40,356 bases of DNA from contig DXMF01000001.1 in the NCBI GenBank assembly GCA_019414345.1, forward strand, positions 1 through 40,356. The letters run 5' to 3'. Made by a program: the position numbers and the translations under genes. Shown here in pieces: positions 1-8,518 of this stretch (its first letter is position 1; each line of letters starts with the position of its first letter). The notes beneath the pieces are model-generated. The model was not told the DNA's origin and ran no database searches. It saw only the letters and a program-made list of their open reading frames with translations. This DNA is from Collinsella sp. GTDB lineage: Bacteria > Actinomycetota > Coriobacteriia > Coriobacteriales > Coriobacteriaceae.

Positions 1-290
1 GCCTGGCGCGGCGCCTGCATGATGGGGCGGGTGACAAAGTCATCTGCGGGCACGGATGCCGGCGCGGGCGTCGTGGCCGGGGCGGGAGCAGCGGCCGACG
101 TAGGCTTTGGGCCTGCCGAGCGAACCCCACCGCCCATGAGTTCATCGGCAGTCCAAGGGCGGTCGCTCATCACGTCGTCGAGGCTCAACGCAAACAGATC
201 GTCTTCGCCCTCGTCAAACGCGCGTTTCGCATGCCTGGCGGCAGAAACGAAGCCTCCGCGGCCGTTGCGTGATGCGTTGCTCGACCCCAT
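1..290 (-). CDS. Hypothetical protein, N-terminal part (cut by window edge)
   Basis: The reverse strand is open from an ATG at 290 to the window edge, giving 96 residues of the N-terminus. AAAGGA lies about ten bases upstream of the ATG and supports the start. The protein opens with a short basic Ser/Asn/Arg/Gly stretch, then an acidic segment (DEGEDDLFALSLDDVMSD) and an Ala/Pro-rich linker. No signal peptide or membrane helix is visible. I do not recognise a family. The composition suggests a cytosolic protein with a disordered N-terminus before a domain lying outside the window. It points the same way as the regulator downstream of it in these coordinates, with about 120 bases between them. 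Confidence 0.6.
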   Translation of the reverse strand, partial: MGSSNASRNGRGGFVSAARHAKRAFDEGEDDLFALSLDDVMSDRPWTADELMGGGVRSAGPKPTSAAAPAPATTPAPASVPADDFVTRPIMQAPRQ

Positions 291-414
291 CTTGTTCCAT
301 CCTTTCGAACTGTCTATCTCATCGATTATATGGAACTTGCTCCGCGGCCGAGTCTTGGATTCGTGCATTTTGGAACTCACGCCCAAAAGGGGAGAGGTGA
401 CCCGGCCGAGTTGC

Positions 415-1068
415 CTACTTGTCGCCGGCGGCAGCCTTTGCCTCGTTGAGGTAGCTATAGAAGCTGTACTTAGAGATGCCAAAGAACTCGCAGGCACGCT
501 CGCTCGACTTGGAAATGAGGAAGGCGCCGCGACGGTCGAGGTAGCCAATGGCGCGAATGCGCTCATCTTTGGTCATAAGGGCTGCGGGCTTGCCCACGTA
601 TTGCTCGCACTCGCGCAGCAGATCTTCGAGCAGGTCGCCGATGTTTTTGGTAATGGGCTCGGGCTCGGTGTAGCCCGTGGCGCCGGTGCCGGTAAAGGCA
701 TCGAGCGAGCGCTCAAAAGCCTTCATGAGCGTAATGTCAAAGTTAATGCCCAAAATGCCGACGGGCTTGCCCTCGTCGTTACGGATAAAGATGGTCGAGG
801 ACTTGAGCAGCTTGCCATCGGTGGTTTTGGTGAGGTATGGCTCGCGGTCGCGCACGTCGGTGGTGCCCTCGTGCATGGACTCAAACACAATATGGCTGGG
901 GCCGTCACCCAGTTTGCGCCCGCTGACGTGGCCGTTTTCGATCACTACGATGGAGTGGTCCACGTCCTCGGTCTCCAGATCGTGGACGACGATTTCGCAG
1001 TTGGGGCCAAATTGGAGTGCCAGGCCGTGTGCAAGGCGCTTATAAAACTCAATCTGTGCGGGGGTCAT
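415..1068 (-). CDS. YheO/DauR-family transcriptional regulator (PAS-like + C-terminal HTH)
   Basis: This 217-residue protein has the YheO/DauR layout: an N-terminal PAS-like sensor domain (about 1-125, including VVHDLE and GILGINFD) and a C-terminal helix-turn-helix (about 165-215, including RGAFLISKSSERACEFFGIS). I chose the ATG at 1068 because AGGAAGG lies just upstream and the family starts near MTPAQIEFYKRL; the frame could extend 25 codons further. It is divergent from dpaL, and DauR proteins control D-amino-acid catabolic genes, so it is a good candidate for the local regulator of the diaminopropionate/purine genes. The ligand cannot be read from sequence. A palindrome-rich gap of 277 bases separates it from dpaL. 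Confidence 0.85.
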   Translation of the reverse strand: MTPAQIEFYKRLAHGLALQFGPNCEIVVHDLETEDVDHSIVVIENGHVSGRKLGDGPSHIVFESMHEGTTDVRDREPYLTKTTDGKLLKSSTIFIRNDEGKPVGILGINFDITLMKAFERSLDAFTGTGATGYTEPEPITKNIGDLLEDLLRECEQYVGKPAALMTKDERIRAIGYLDRRGAFLISKSSERACEFFGISKYSFYSYLNEAKAAAGDK

Positions 1069-1120
1069 AGGTGCCTTCCTAAAAATTAGTTTGGGTTCAC
1101 TGTGCCATAAACCACACCTG

Positions 1121-1135
1121 TTCGCAAATAGCGAA
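1121..1135. promoter_or_regulatory. Small palindrome near the regulator's 5' end
   Basis: TTCGC-AAATA-GCGAA is a perfect 5-bp inverted repeat about 55 bases upstream of the regulator's start. It could be an operator for autoregulation, but it is short and may be chance. Confidence 0.3.
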
Positions 1136-1187
1136 AGTGTCACTGCGTTATGTGACCGTTCGTCGGCGAAAAGGTACCGATTACGGC

Positions 1188-1258
1188 AACAAACAATTTG
1201 TTAGGTTTGCCAAGCAAAAAGTGTGATAGAACAGTGCTAACAAACTTTTTGTTTGGCA
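1188..1258. promoter_or_regulatory. Paired operator-like palindromes between regulator and dpaL
   Basis: Two copies of AACAAA-N3-TTTGTT occur at 1188-1202 and 1239-1253, 51 bp centre to centre, about five helical turns. A second inverted repeat with one mismatch, TGCCAAGCAAAAAGT (1208-1222) against ACTTTTTGTTTGGCA (1244-1258), overlaps the second copy. The region lies between the divergent regulator and dpaL. It is the obvious binding site for the DauR-like protein and would allow looping between two dimers. The spacing and symmetry are seen directly; the binding is inferred. Confidence 0.55.
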
Positions 1259-1345
1259 TCCACATAAAAGTTCAGTCGCATGAATGGGAATGGGCTGAAA
1301 CGCGTATGCGGGGGCCGGCAAGAGAGGACTTAAGGAGTTCACCGT

Positions 1346-2560
1346 ATGGCCGATAAGATCCAGTGGGCGGGCAACACGATGCCCAAGAGCGATGACAAGC
1401 ACTTGGGAATCATGAGCCTCGACCACGTGAAGAAGGCCCGCGCCTTCCACCAGTCGTTCCCTCAATATACCGTCACTCCGCTTGCCCGCCTGGACGGTCA
1501 GGCCGCGCGCCTGGGCCTGTCCAACCTGTGCGTTAAGGACGAGAGCTATCGCTTTGGCCTCAACGCCTTCAAGGTCCTGGGCGGTTCGTTTGCCATGGCC
1601 AACTACATTGCCGACGAGACCGGCAAGGACGTCGCCGAGTGCACCTTCGATTACCTGACCTCCGATCAGCTTGCCAAGGACTTTGGCCAGGCCACCTTCT
1701 TTACCGCCACCGACGGCAACCATGGCCGCGGCGTGGCATGGGCTGCCAACAAGCTTGGCCAGAAGGCCGTCGTGCACATGCCCAAGGGTTCCACCAAGCC
1801 CCGCTTTGATAACATCGCCGCCGAGGGCGCCACGGTGACCATCGAAGAGGTCAACTACGACGAGTGCGTGCGTATGGCCGCCGCCGAGGCCGACGCCTGC
1901 GAGCGCGGCGTTATCGTTCAAGACACCGCCTGGGAGGGCTACGAGAAGATCCCGTCTTGGATCATGGAGGGCTACGGCACCATGGCTTCCGAGGCAGCCG
2001 AGCAGCTGCGCGAGATGGCCATCAACCGTCCGACGCACGTCTTTGTCCAGGCTGGCGTGGGCTCGCTGGCCGGCGCCGTGGTGGGCTACTTCACCAACCT
2101 GTATCCCGATAACCCGCCCACCTTCGTCGTGGTCGAGTGCGCACCTGCCGCCTGCCTGTACAAGGGCGCTGCCGCCGGCGACGGCGACCCGCGCATCGTG
2201 GACGGCGACATGCCCTCCATCATGGCCGGCCTGTGCTGCGGCGAGCCCAACATCCTGGGCTGGGATATCCTGCGCAACCACACCACCGCCTTCGTGTCTT
2301 GCCCCGACTGGGTCACCGCTCGCGGCATGCGCACCCTGGGCGCCCCCGAGAAGGGCGACCCGCGCGTCATCTCCGGCGAGTCCGGCGCGGTGACCACCGG
2401 CCTGGTCGAGACCATCATGCTCGATCCCGAGTACGCCGAGCTCAAGGAGCTCATCGGCCTGGACAAGACGAGTTCCGTGCTCTGCTTCTCCACGGAAGGT
2501 GACACGGACCCCGACCAGTATCGCCGCATCGTCTGGGAAGGCGAATACCCCACTTGCTAA
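1346..2560 (+). CDS. dpaL: Diaminopropionate ammonia-lyase
   Basis: This 404-residue protein is a PLP enzyme that splits 2,3-diaminopropionate to pyruvate and ammonia in the cytosol. The Schiff-base lysine is expected at K76 in RFGLNAFKVLGGS, close to K77 of the E. coli enzyme. ATDGNHGRGVAWAA is the serine-dehydratase-like substrate loop, and GVGSLAGAVVGY near residue 236 is a glycine-rich phosphate-binding loop. Length matches the YgeX family. GGAG precedes the ATG at 1346. It heads the order ygeX-ygeY-ygeW, which in gut bacteria belongs to the cluster linked to anaerobic purine/urate breakdown. The palindromes at 1188-1258 probably control it. Confidence 0.95.
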   Translation: MADKIQWAGNTMPKSDDKHLGIMSLDHVKKARAFHQSFPQYTVTPLARLDGQAARLGLSNLCVKDESYRFGLNAFKVLGGSFAMANYIADETGKDVAECTFDYLTSDQLAKDFGQATFFTATDGNHGRGVAWAANKLGQKAVVHMPKGSTKPRFDNIAAEGATVTIEEVNYDECVRMAAAEADACERGVIVQDTAWEGYEKIPSWIMEGYGTMASEAAEQLREMAINRPTHVFVQAGVGSLAGAVVGYFTNLYPDNPPTFVVVECAPAACLYKGAAAGDGDPRIVDGDMPSIMAGLCCGEPNILGWDILRNHTTAFVSCPDWVTARGMRTLGAPEKGDPRVISGESGAVTTGLVETIMLDPEYAELKELIGLDKTSSVLCFSTEGDTDPDQYRRIVWEGEYPTC

Positions 2561-2634
2561 TCGTTGGGGCGGAGTAAATAGGTATCGCTCCGCCACCTCA
2601 CAGGTAGATTCCTTCGTTTGAAAGGTTATGAACA

Positions 2635-4020
2635 ATGGCTAAAGAACTCGATTTCGACGCTATCAAGGCTGCTGCTGAGTCCCATCGTGCTGATATGACG
2701 CGTTTTCTTCGCGCAATGATTAGCCATCCCTCTGAGTCTTGCGAGGAGGGTGAGGTCGTCGCTTGCATCAAGGCCGAGATGGAGAGCCTTGGCTATGACG
2801 AGGTCAAGGTCGACGGCCTGGGCAATGTTATGGGCTTTATGGGCGAGGGCGACAAGATCATCGCCATCGACTCTCACATCGACACCGTCGGCATCGGCAA
2901 CATCGAGAACTGGGATGCCGATCCCTATGAGGGCTACGAGACCGACGAGATCATCTACGGCCGCGGTGGCTCCGACCAGGAGGGTGGCATGGCTTCTGCT
3001 ACCTATGCTGCCAAGATGATGAAGGACATGGGCCTCATCCCCGAGGGCTACAAGATCATGGTCGTCGGCACCGTCCAGGAAGAGGACTGCGACGGCATGT
3101 GCTGGCAGTACATCTACAACAAGGACGGCATTAAGCCCGAGTTCGTCATTTCCACCGAGCCCACCGACGGCGGCATCTATCGCGGTCACCGCGGCCGCAT
3201 GGAGATCCGCGTCGACGTTCACGGCACCTCCTGCCACGGCTCCGCTCCCGACCGCGGCGACAACGCTATCTACAAGATGGCCGACATCATCGCCGACGTC
3301 CGCGCTCTCAACAACAACGGCTGCGACGAGTCGACCGACATCAAGGGCCTCGTCAAGATGCTCGACCCCAAGTACAACCCCGAGCACTACGAGGATGCCC
3401 GCTTCCTGGGTCGCGGCACCTGCACCGTCAGCCAGATCTTCTACACCAGCCCCAGCCGTTGCGCCGTGGCCGATTCCTGCGCCATCTCCATCGACCGTCG
3501 TATGACCGCCGGTGAGACCTGGGAGTCCTGCCTGGACGAGATCCGCAACCTGCCGGCCGCCAAGAAGTACGGCGACGACGTGAAGGTCTCCATGTACATG
3601 TACGACCGTCCGTCCTGGACCGGCGAGGTCTACGAGACCGAGGCTTACTTCCCCACGTGGATCAACAAGGAGACCGCTCCGCACGTCAAGGCCCTCGTCG
3701 ACGCCCACAAGGCCATGTTTGGTGACGAGCGCATCGGCTGCGAGCCCAGCATGGACAAGCGCACCGGTCGCCCGCTGTGCGATAAGTGGACCTTCTCCAC
3801 GAACTGCGTTTCCATCCAGGGCCGTTATGGCATCCCCTGCGTCGGCTTTGGCCCGGGTGCCGAGTCTCAGGCTCACGCTCCCAACGAGGTCACCTACAAG
3901 GATGACCTGGTCACCGCTGCCGCCATGTATGTGGCTGCCCTGAACCTCTACGATCCGAGCCAGGCCGATGGCGATGCCACCGTGTTCCGCGCCGGTCTGA
4001 CCAACAACAAGATCGACTAG
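2635..4020 (+). CDS. ygeY: YgeY-family M20 metallopeptidase-like hydrolase (selenium-metabolism linked)
   Basis: This 461-residue protein is a zinc amidohydrolase of the M20 peptidase fold. Likely metal ligands and catalytic residues are H81 and D83 in DSHIDTVG, D114 in GRGGSDQEGG, and E149/E150 in QEEDCDG. The dimerisation domain follows (RGHRGRMEIRVDVHGTSCHG, from about 185). Length and motifs match the YgeY family, named for co-occurrence with selenium-dependent molybdenum hydroxylases; its natural substrate is not settled. It lies 74 bases after dpaL and is probably co-transcribed with it. I infer hydrolysis of an acyl- or ureido-amino-acid intermediate between YgeW and DpaL. Confidence 0.92.
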   Translation: MAKELDFDAIKAAAESHRADMTRFLRAMISHPSESCEEGEVVACIKAEMESLGYDEVKVDGLGNVMGFMGEGDKIIAIDSHIDTVGIGNIENWDADPYEGYETDEIIYGRGGSDQEGGMASATYAAKMMKDMGLIPEGYKIMVVGTVQEEDCDGMCWQYIYNKDGIKPEFVISTEPTDGGIYRGHRGRMEIRVDVHGTSCHGSAPDRGDNAIYKMADIIADVRALNNNGCDESTDIKGLVKMLDPKYNPEHYEDARFLGRGTCTVSQIFYTSPSRCAVADSCAISIDRRMTAGETWESCLDEIRNLPAAKKYGDDVKVSMYMYDRPSWTGEVYETEAYFPTWINKETAPHVKALVDAHKAMFGDERIGCEPSMDKRTGRPLCDKWTFSTNCVSIQGRYGIPCVGFGPGAESQAHAPNEVTYKDDLVTAAAMYVAALNLYDPSQADGDATVFRAGLTNNKID

Positions 4021-4042
4021 TCCCATTCCTTGATCTTGTTGA

Positions 4043-4067
4043 GCCGGGGGCCGCTCGTGCCCCCGGC
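4043..4067 (+). terminator. GC-rich hairpin after ygeY
   Basis: GCCGGGGGC and GCCCCCGGC form a perfect 9-bp stem with a 7-base loop, starting 22 bases after the ygeY stop. No T-run follows, so it may be an mRNA-stabilising or attenuating hairpin rather than a full intrinsic terminator. Confidence 0.5.
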
Positions 4068-4075
4068 ATCCCCTG

Positions 4076-4103
4076 TTGACTTGGGGCCCGCGGTCGTTAT
4101 CTC
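4076..4103 (+). promoter_or_regulatory. Candidate promoter for ygeW
   Basis: TTGACT at 4076-4081 and TATCTC at 4098-4103 are 16 bases apart and lie just after the hairpin behind ygeY. The ygeW start is 119 bases further on. The -35 box is good and the -10 box is weak. A leader hairpin (GTGCTC-N-GCATG paired with CATGC-N2-GAGCAC, 4139-4178) would then sit in the ygeW 5' untranslated region. Confidence 0.4.
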
Positions 4104-4221
4104 CCATGCTTCCTCAACGGTGGCGGGTCCTCGTCATGGTGCTCTGCATGTTCTAGCCACACGCGCATGCCGGAGCACATCTACTCATTGCGATCGTTTC
4201 ATCTTTAGAAAGGATATTTAC

Positions 4222-5424
4222 ATGGACGCCAAGTTTACCGAGCTCGTCGAGCAGCTGAACGGCCTCGATTTTAAGGGCATGTACGGCAGCGACTTCCTGC
4301 ACACCTGGGATAAGACCACCGATGAGCTCAAGGCGCTCTACATCGTCGCCGACGCCCTGCGCGAGCTGCGCGAGAACAACGTTTCGTCCAAGATCTTCGA
4401 TTCGGGTCTGGCCGTCTCCCTGTTCCGTGACAACTCCACCCGTACGCGCTTCTCCTTCTCTAAGGCCGCCAACCTGCTCGGCCTTGAGCTGCAGGACCTG
4501 GACGAGAAGAAGTCCCAGATCGCCCACGGCGAGACCGTCCGCGAGACCGCTACCATGATCTCCTTCATGGCCGACGTCATCGGCATCCGCGACGACATGT
4601 ACATCGGCAAGGGCGACGCCTACATGGCCGAGGTCTCCGAGTCCGTGCAGCAGGCCTACGAGGACGGCGTTCTGGATCACCGTCCCACGCTCATCTCCCT
4701 GCAGTCCGATTCCGACCACCCCACGCAGTCCTCTGCCGACATGCTCTACCTCATCAACGAGTTTGGCGGCCTTGAGAACCTCAAGGGCAAGAAGGTTGCC
4801 GTTACCTGGGCCTATTCGCCCTCTTACGGCAAGCCGCTGTCCTGCCCGCAGTCGCTGATCAGCCTGCTGCCCCGCTTTGGCATGGACGTCACCCTGGCTC
4901 ACCCCGAGGGCTACGACCTCATGCCCGAGGTCGTCGAGCGCGCCAAGGGCTATGCCGCCGAGTCCGGCACCACCTTTAAGCAGGTCAACACCATGGCCGA
5001 GGCCTTCGAGGGCGCCGACATCGTGATCCCCAAGAGCTGGGCTCCGTTTGCCGCCATGGAGAAGCGCACCAACCTGTACGCCGAGGGCGACGACGCCGGC
5101 ATCGCTGCGCTCGAGAAGGAGCTGCTCGCCCAGAACGCTACGCATCAGGATTGGTGCTCCACGACCGAGCTCATGGAGAAGACCGCCAACGGCCAGGACA
5201 CCATCTTTATGCACCCGCTGCCCGCCGACATCTCCGGTGTCTCCTGCGAGCACGGCGAGGTTAACGCCGACGTCTTCGACATGCACCGCGTTGGCATGTA
5301 CAAGGAGGCCAGCTACAAGCCGTACGCCATCGCTGCCATGATGTTCCTGCAGAAGGTTGCCGATCCCGCCGCCGCTCTCAAGGCCCTCGACGAGCGCAAC
5401 ACCGCCCGTTGGTTCCAGGCCTAA
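4222..5424 (+). CDS. ygeW: YgeW-family knotted carbamoyltransferase
   Basis: This 400-residue protein belongs to the aspartate/ornithine carbamoyltransferase superfamily. The carbamoyl-phosphate loop is N71-STRTR-F77 and the second signature is H331-PLP. The YgeW family is longer than ordinary ornithine carbamoyltransferases and forms a trefoil-knotted fold; its physiological substrate is unproven. In the purine-degradation cluster it probably handles a carbamoylated diaminopropionate or ureido intermediate and may yield carbamoyl phosphate for ATP. I chose the ATG at 4222 (AAAGGATATTTAC just upstream) over an in-frame start at 4030, because the extra 64 residues are unlike the family. A terminator follows. 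Confidence 0.93.
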   Translation: MDAKFTELVEQLNGLDFKGMYGSDFLHTWDKTTDELKALYIVADALRELRENNVSSKIFDSGLAVSLFRDNSTRTRFSFSKAANLLGLELQDLDEKKSQIAHGETVRETATMISFMADVIGIRDDMYIGKGDAYMAEVSESVQQAYEDGVLDHRPTLISLQSDSDHPTQSSADMLYLINEFGGLENLKGKKVAVTWAYSPSYGKPLSCPQSLISLLPRFGMDVTLAHPEGYDLMPEVVERAKGYAAESGTTFKQVNTMAEAFEGADIVIPKSWAPFAAMEKRTNLYAEGDDAGIAALEKELLAQNATHQDWCSTTELMEKTANGQDTIFMHPLPADISGVSCEHGEVNADVFDMHRVGMYKEASYKPYAIAAMMFLQKVADPAAALKALDERNTARWFQA

Positions 5425-5446
5425 AGCTGGGCTGAGGTAAGCCATG

Positions 5447-5486
5447 TAAAGGGGGCGCTCTGCCAACCGGCGGGGTGCCCCTTTTT
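5447..5486 (+). terminator. Intrinsic terminator after ygeW
   Basis: An imperfect stem (AAAGGGGGC against GTGCCCCTTT) is followed by five T residues and lies 23 bases after the ygeW stop. It suggests that mocA and the hydantoinase gene are at least partly transcribed separately. Confidence 0.7.
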
Positions 5487-5574
5487 GCATCGTGGGCGTG
5501 CGGGATAAGCGCTTTCGATGTAGATGCCCCGCGACGCGAGTTATGGGTACGATGGTTTCAGGGGAGGTATCGCC

Positions 5575-6189
5575 ATGAAACTTGGTTGCGTCATTATGGC
5601 TTCGGGCGAGGGTAAGCGGTTTGGCTCTAACAAGATGCTTGCCGATATCTATGGCGAGCCACTGATTGCCCGGACCATCGATTCGGTTCCCCAGGGCTTT
5701 GACGTCGTGGTTTCGACGCGTTGGCCCGAGGTCGCTCAGATTTGCGGGGACAAGCATTGCCCGTGCGTGTTGCACGATGGCGAGCTGCGCAGCGAAAGCG
5801 TCCGCGCGGGCCTTTCGTGGGGGGCACAACGCAACTGGAAAGGTTGCCTCTTTTTGCCGGGGGACCAGCCGCTTGTGAGCGCGGATTCTTTTGAGGCCAT
5901 GGTTCGCGCGTTTGACGAGCGTGGCCGCAAACACCCGGTGCGTCTTGCGTGCAACGGCGAGCCTTCGAGTCCGGTGCTCTTTCCGGCGGAACTGTTCGAT
6001 GCGCTCATACGTCTTGAGGGCAAGGACGGCGGCGGTTCGATCCTCAAGGGCCGTGCCGACGTGGTACTGGTCGAGGCGCGTGCCTACGAGCTGTGGGACG
6101 TCGATACCGCCAAGGGACAGCAACGCATAGCGGAACATATCGCGGCCTGCTCGTATTTTGATCGCGTGGCCAACTGTATGAATCGATAA
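5575..6189 (+). CDS. mocA: MocA-like molybdenum cofactor cytidylyltransferase
   Basis: This 204-residue nucleotidyltransferase would join CTP to molybdopterin to form the cytosine dinucleotide cofactor used by xanthine-dehydrogenase-type enzymes. MASGEGKRFGSNK (8-20) is the NTP-binding signature and D97-QP (LPGDQPL) the metal-binding motif of the MobA/MocA fold. I chose the ATG at 5575, behind GGGGAGG; an ATG 17 codons upstream lacks a ribosome site. The hydantoinase gene follows after 8 bases. In this setting it is the cofactor-maturation partner of YqeB, YqeC and the XdhC-like protein rather than the MGD-forming MobA. The dinucleotide specificity is inferred from context. Confidence 0.87.
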   Translation: MKLGCVIMASGEGKRFGSNKMLADIYGEPLIARTIDSVPQGFDVVVSTRWPEVAQICGDKHCPCVLHDGELRSESVRAGLSWGAQRNWKGCLFLPGDQPLVSADSFEAMVRAFDERGRKHPVRLACNGEPSSPVLFPAELFDALIRLEGKDGGGSILKGRADVVLVEARAYELWDVDTAKGQQRIAEHIAACSYFDRVANCMNR

Positions 6190-6197
6190 GGAGCAAC

Positions 6198-7565
6198 ATG
6201 ATCATCATCAAAAACGGCGCGCTCGTGACGCCCCAGGGGCTTCGCCGCGCCGATCTTGCCATGGAGGGCGACAAGATTGTGCGGATTGCCGCAGCAATCG
6301 AGCCGGGCGAGGGCGATACCGTCGAGGATGCCGCGGGCTGCTGGGTGTTCCCTGGCTTTATCGACGGCCACACGCACATGCAGTGCTGGACCGGCATGGA
6401 TTGGACAGCCGATAGCTTTGAGACCGGCACGCGTGCGGCTGCCTGCGGCGGTACGACGACCATCGTGGACTACGCGACGGCCGATCGCGGCGTGACCATG
6501 CCCGATGCCTTGGCCGAGTGGCATCGCCGCGCCGACGGAACCTGCACGGCCAACTACGCCTTTCATATGGCACTCGCCGAGTGGAACGAGCGCAACCGCG
6601 CCGATCTTTCGGCCATGCGCGAGGCGGGCGTGTCGTCGTTTAAGACTTACTTTGCCTACGACCACCTGCGCTTGGACGATGCCGAGACACTCGAGGTGCT
6701 GGAGGAGCTCAAGCGTATTGGCGGCATACTGTGCGTGCATTGTGAGAACGGCACGCTGGTGAATGAACTGCAGAAGCGCGTGTACGAGCAGGGGATTCAT
6801 GGGCCCGAGGGCCATGCGCTCAGCCGTCCGGACGTGTGTGAGGCCGAGGCCGTGAGCCGCCTGCTGTATCTGGCGCACTTGGCCGGGGACGCTCCGGTCA
6901 ACGTGGTGCACCTTTCGACCAAGCTGGGGCTCGAGGCCATTCGCGCTGCCAAGGCGCGCGGGCAGAAGAACATCTATGTCGAGACCTGCCCTCAATATCT
7001 GATGCTCGACGACACCTGCTATTTGGAGCAGGGGGAAGACGGCTTTGCGGGTGCCAAGTATGTGATGAGTCCGCCGCTGCGCCATGCTGGCGACCGTGCG
7101 GCCCTGCGCGAGGCGCTTGTGGCCGGCGAGATCGATACCATCGCCACCGACCACTGCAGCTTTAATCTGCACGGGCAAAAGGACCGCGGGCGCGACGACT
7201 TCCGCACGATTCCCAACGGCGGGCCCGGCGTGGAGCATCGTCCCGTCGCGATTGCCACGAGCTTTGAGGGACAGCTGGGCCCCGAGGACCTCTGCCGCTT
7301 GATGAGCGAGAACCCGGCACGCGTGTTTGACATGTACCCGCGCAAGGGCTGTCTTGCCGAGGGCTCCGATGCCGACGTGTGCGTGTGGGATCCCCGGGCG
7401 CGCTGGACCATTCGCGCGGCGACGCAGCATCAGGCTGTGGACTACACGCCACTCGAGGGTTTTGAGGCACATGGCCGCGCCAAGGCTGTGTTTGTGAACG
7501 GCGTGCTGGCCGCGCGCGACGGCGAGCCCACCGGAGCCCAGCCCGGTCGTTACGTGCCCCGCTAG
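6198..7565 (+). CDS. hydA: Dihydropyrimidinase / D-hydantoinase-like amidohydrolase
   Basis: This 455-residue cyclic amidohydrolase would open hydantoin, dihydropyrimidine or similar rings in the cytosol. Metal-binding residues are all present: H58 and H60 in DGHTH, a carboxylated lysine at K149 in SSFKTYFAYD, H181 in CVHCENG, H238 in VVHLST and D318 in IATDHCSF. It corresponds in context to E. coli ygeZ/hyuA, which sits in the same ygeWXY neighbourhood. AAGGAG precedes the ATG, eight bases after mocA. The real substrate is probably a purine ring-opening product rather than a pyrimidine. The gene ends 15 bases before a large inverted repeat that separates it from convergent yqeC. Confidence 0.9.
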   Translation: MIIIKNGALVTPQGLRRADLAMEGDKIVRIAAAIEPGEGDTVEDAAGCWVFPGFIDGHTHMQCWTGMDWTADSFETGTRAAACGGTTTIVDYATADRGVTMPDALAEWHRRADGTCTANYAFHMALAEWNERNRADLSAMREAGVSSFKTYFAYDHLRLDDAETLEVLEELKRIGGILCVHCENGTLVNELQKRVYEQGIHGPEGHALSRPDVCEAEAVSRLLYLAHLAGDAPVNVVHLSTKLGLEAIRAAKARGQKNIYVETCPQYLMLDDTCYLEQGEDGFAGAKYVMSPPLRHAGDRAALREALVAGEIDTIATDHCSFNLHGQKDRGRDDFRTIPNGGPGVEHRPVAIATSFEGQLGPEDLCRLMSENPARVFDMYPRKGCLAEGSDADVCVWDPRARWTIRAATQHQAVDYTPLEGFEAHGRAKAVFVNGVLAARDGEPTGAQPGRYVPR

Positions 7566-7579
7566 CAGGAAGGCCGCCA

Positions 7580-7684
7580 GGGTAGCTAATTTGGGACGGG
7601 GCTCTTTTAGCTACCCTTGCCTGCCTGATGATTTTTCTCTCAACATGGGGTAGCTAAAAGAGCCCCGTCCCAAATTAGCTACCC
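7580..7684. repeat. Perfect 37-bp inverted repeat with self-symmetric arms
   Basis: Arms 7580-7616 and 7648-7684 are exact reverse complements over 37 bases, with a 31-base spacer. Each arm is itself bounded by GGGTAGCTAA and TTAGCTACCC, so each can fold alone. The right arm covers the yqeC stop codon and the end of its last sense codon. Between convergent genes it can act as a bidirectional terminator. The perfect identity of two self-symmetric arms looks more like two head-to-head copies of a small palindromic element. Confidence 0.85.
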
Positions 7685-8416
7685 CTTGAGGCTGGTGGCG
7701 ATGATGGGACGGTCGAGGACTGCCTCGAAGCGATCTGCCATCGTTGGGTCGGCAAGCGTGTCGACTTGGTTGAGCATGATGCGGGCATTGTTGAGGTTCA
7801 GCATTCGCAGCTCGGCATTGAGCACCATGGCGACGCGCTCTGGGGTGGCAGCGTCGGTGGGCTCGCAGCCGCAGCGCTCGCAGAAGAGCTCGGGGCGGTG
7901 GACAACCTCGGCGACGGGCTTGCCCAGCCCCGAGGCGCCGACGACCCAGACAACGTTTGCTGTGCCGGAGGGAATTACCGGCTCCCAGGCGGCATGCGCC
8001 TTGAGCGGGAGTCGCTTGCTGCCATCTGCCTCGGCCAATACATAGTCAAAGCGCTGCGCCAGCTCGTTGAGCGGCTCAACGGGGGCGGAGAGCTTGCCTG
8101 TCTCCGGGCCCAAAACACCCGCCTGGCAGATACTTCCGCGGTTCATGCCCGCGCATGCCTCGCAGGTGCAGCCGGGAACATGCAGGGCCCCCGGCTTCCA
8201 AGGCGCGGCGTCCAGGCGACGATTCGACCCGTCCCATGGTACGCCGGCGACGGGAAACATGTGCGTGGTGGTACAGAGAAGCACCCTGCCGCCGGCGCGC
8301 ATGAGCTCGAGACCCAACGCACGCAGCAATGTCGACTTGCCGCCACTGCCGATAATTGCGGTAATGCCCGGCTCGATCTTGAGCGCGGAGGCAAGGTTTC
8401 CGCTCGTCGTTTCCAT
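7679..8416 (-). CDS. yqeC: YqeC-family selenium-dependent hydroxylase accessory protein
   Basis: This 245-residue cytosolic P-loop protein has IIGSGGKSTLL at 21-31 as its nucleotide-binding motif. Cysteine pairs in CTCEAC and CERCGC could bind metal or sulfur. The YqeC family is known only by co-occurrence with selenium-dependent molybdenum hydroxylases; its reaction is unproven. It is divergent from yqeB across 102 bases. The stop codon falls inside the 37-bp inverted repeat. Confidence 0.87.
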   Translation of the reverse strand: METTSGNLASALKIEPGITAIIGSGGKSTLLRALGLELMRAGGRVLLCTTTHMFPVAGVPWDGSNRRLDAAPWKPGALHVPGCTCEACAGMNRGSICQAGVLGPETGKLSAPVEPLNELAQRFDYVLAEADGSKRLPLKAHAAWEPVIPSGTANVVWVVGASGLGKPVAEVVHRPELFCERCGCEPTDAATPERVAMVLNAELRMLNLNNARIMLNQVDTLADPTMADRFEAVLDRPIIATSLKG

Positions 8417-8518
8417 CTGTTCACCGCCGTATAATACTGTGATAATAAATAATCATCAGAGTAGCGGTCGAACCGCTTTTGCTCTGCTCAAACCGTAGCA
8501 CAGGGAGGTGCCCCGGGA
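8417..8518. promoter_or_regulatory. yqeC/yqeB divergent promoter region
   Basis: This gap is unusually AT-rich and contains TATAAT at 8430-8435 on the + strand, followed by more AT-rich sequence. AGCGGT-CGA-ACCGCT (8463-8477) is a perfect 6-bp palindrome between the candidate -10 box and the yqeB ribosome site, possibly an operator or a small hairpin. No clear -35 box was assigned. Confidence 0.4.

Noticed and set aside
19..1089. 356-residue open frame on the + strand
   Set aside because: It is antisense to the YheO/DauR regulator and to the partial gene at 1-290, both of which have proper motifs or starts. Its composition is typical of antisense frames in GC-rich DNA.
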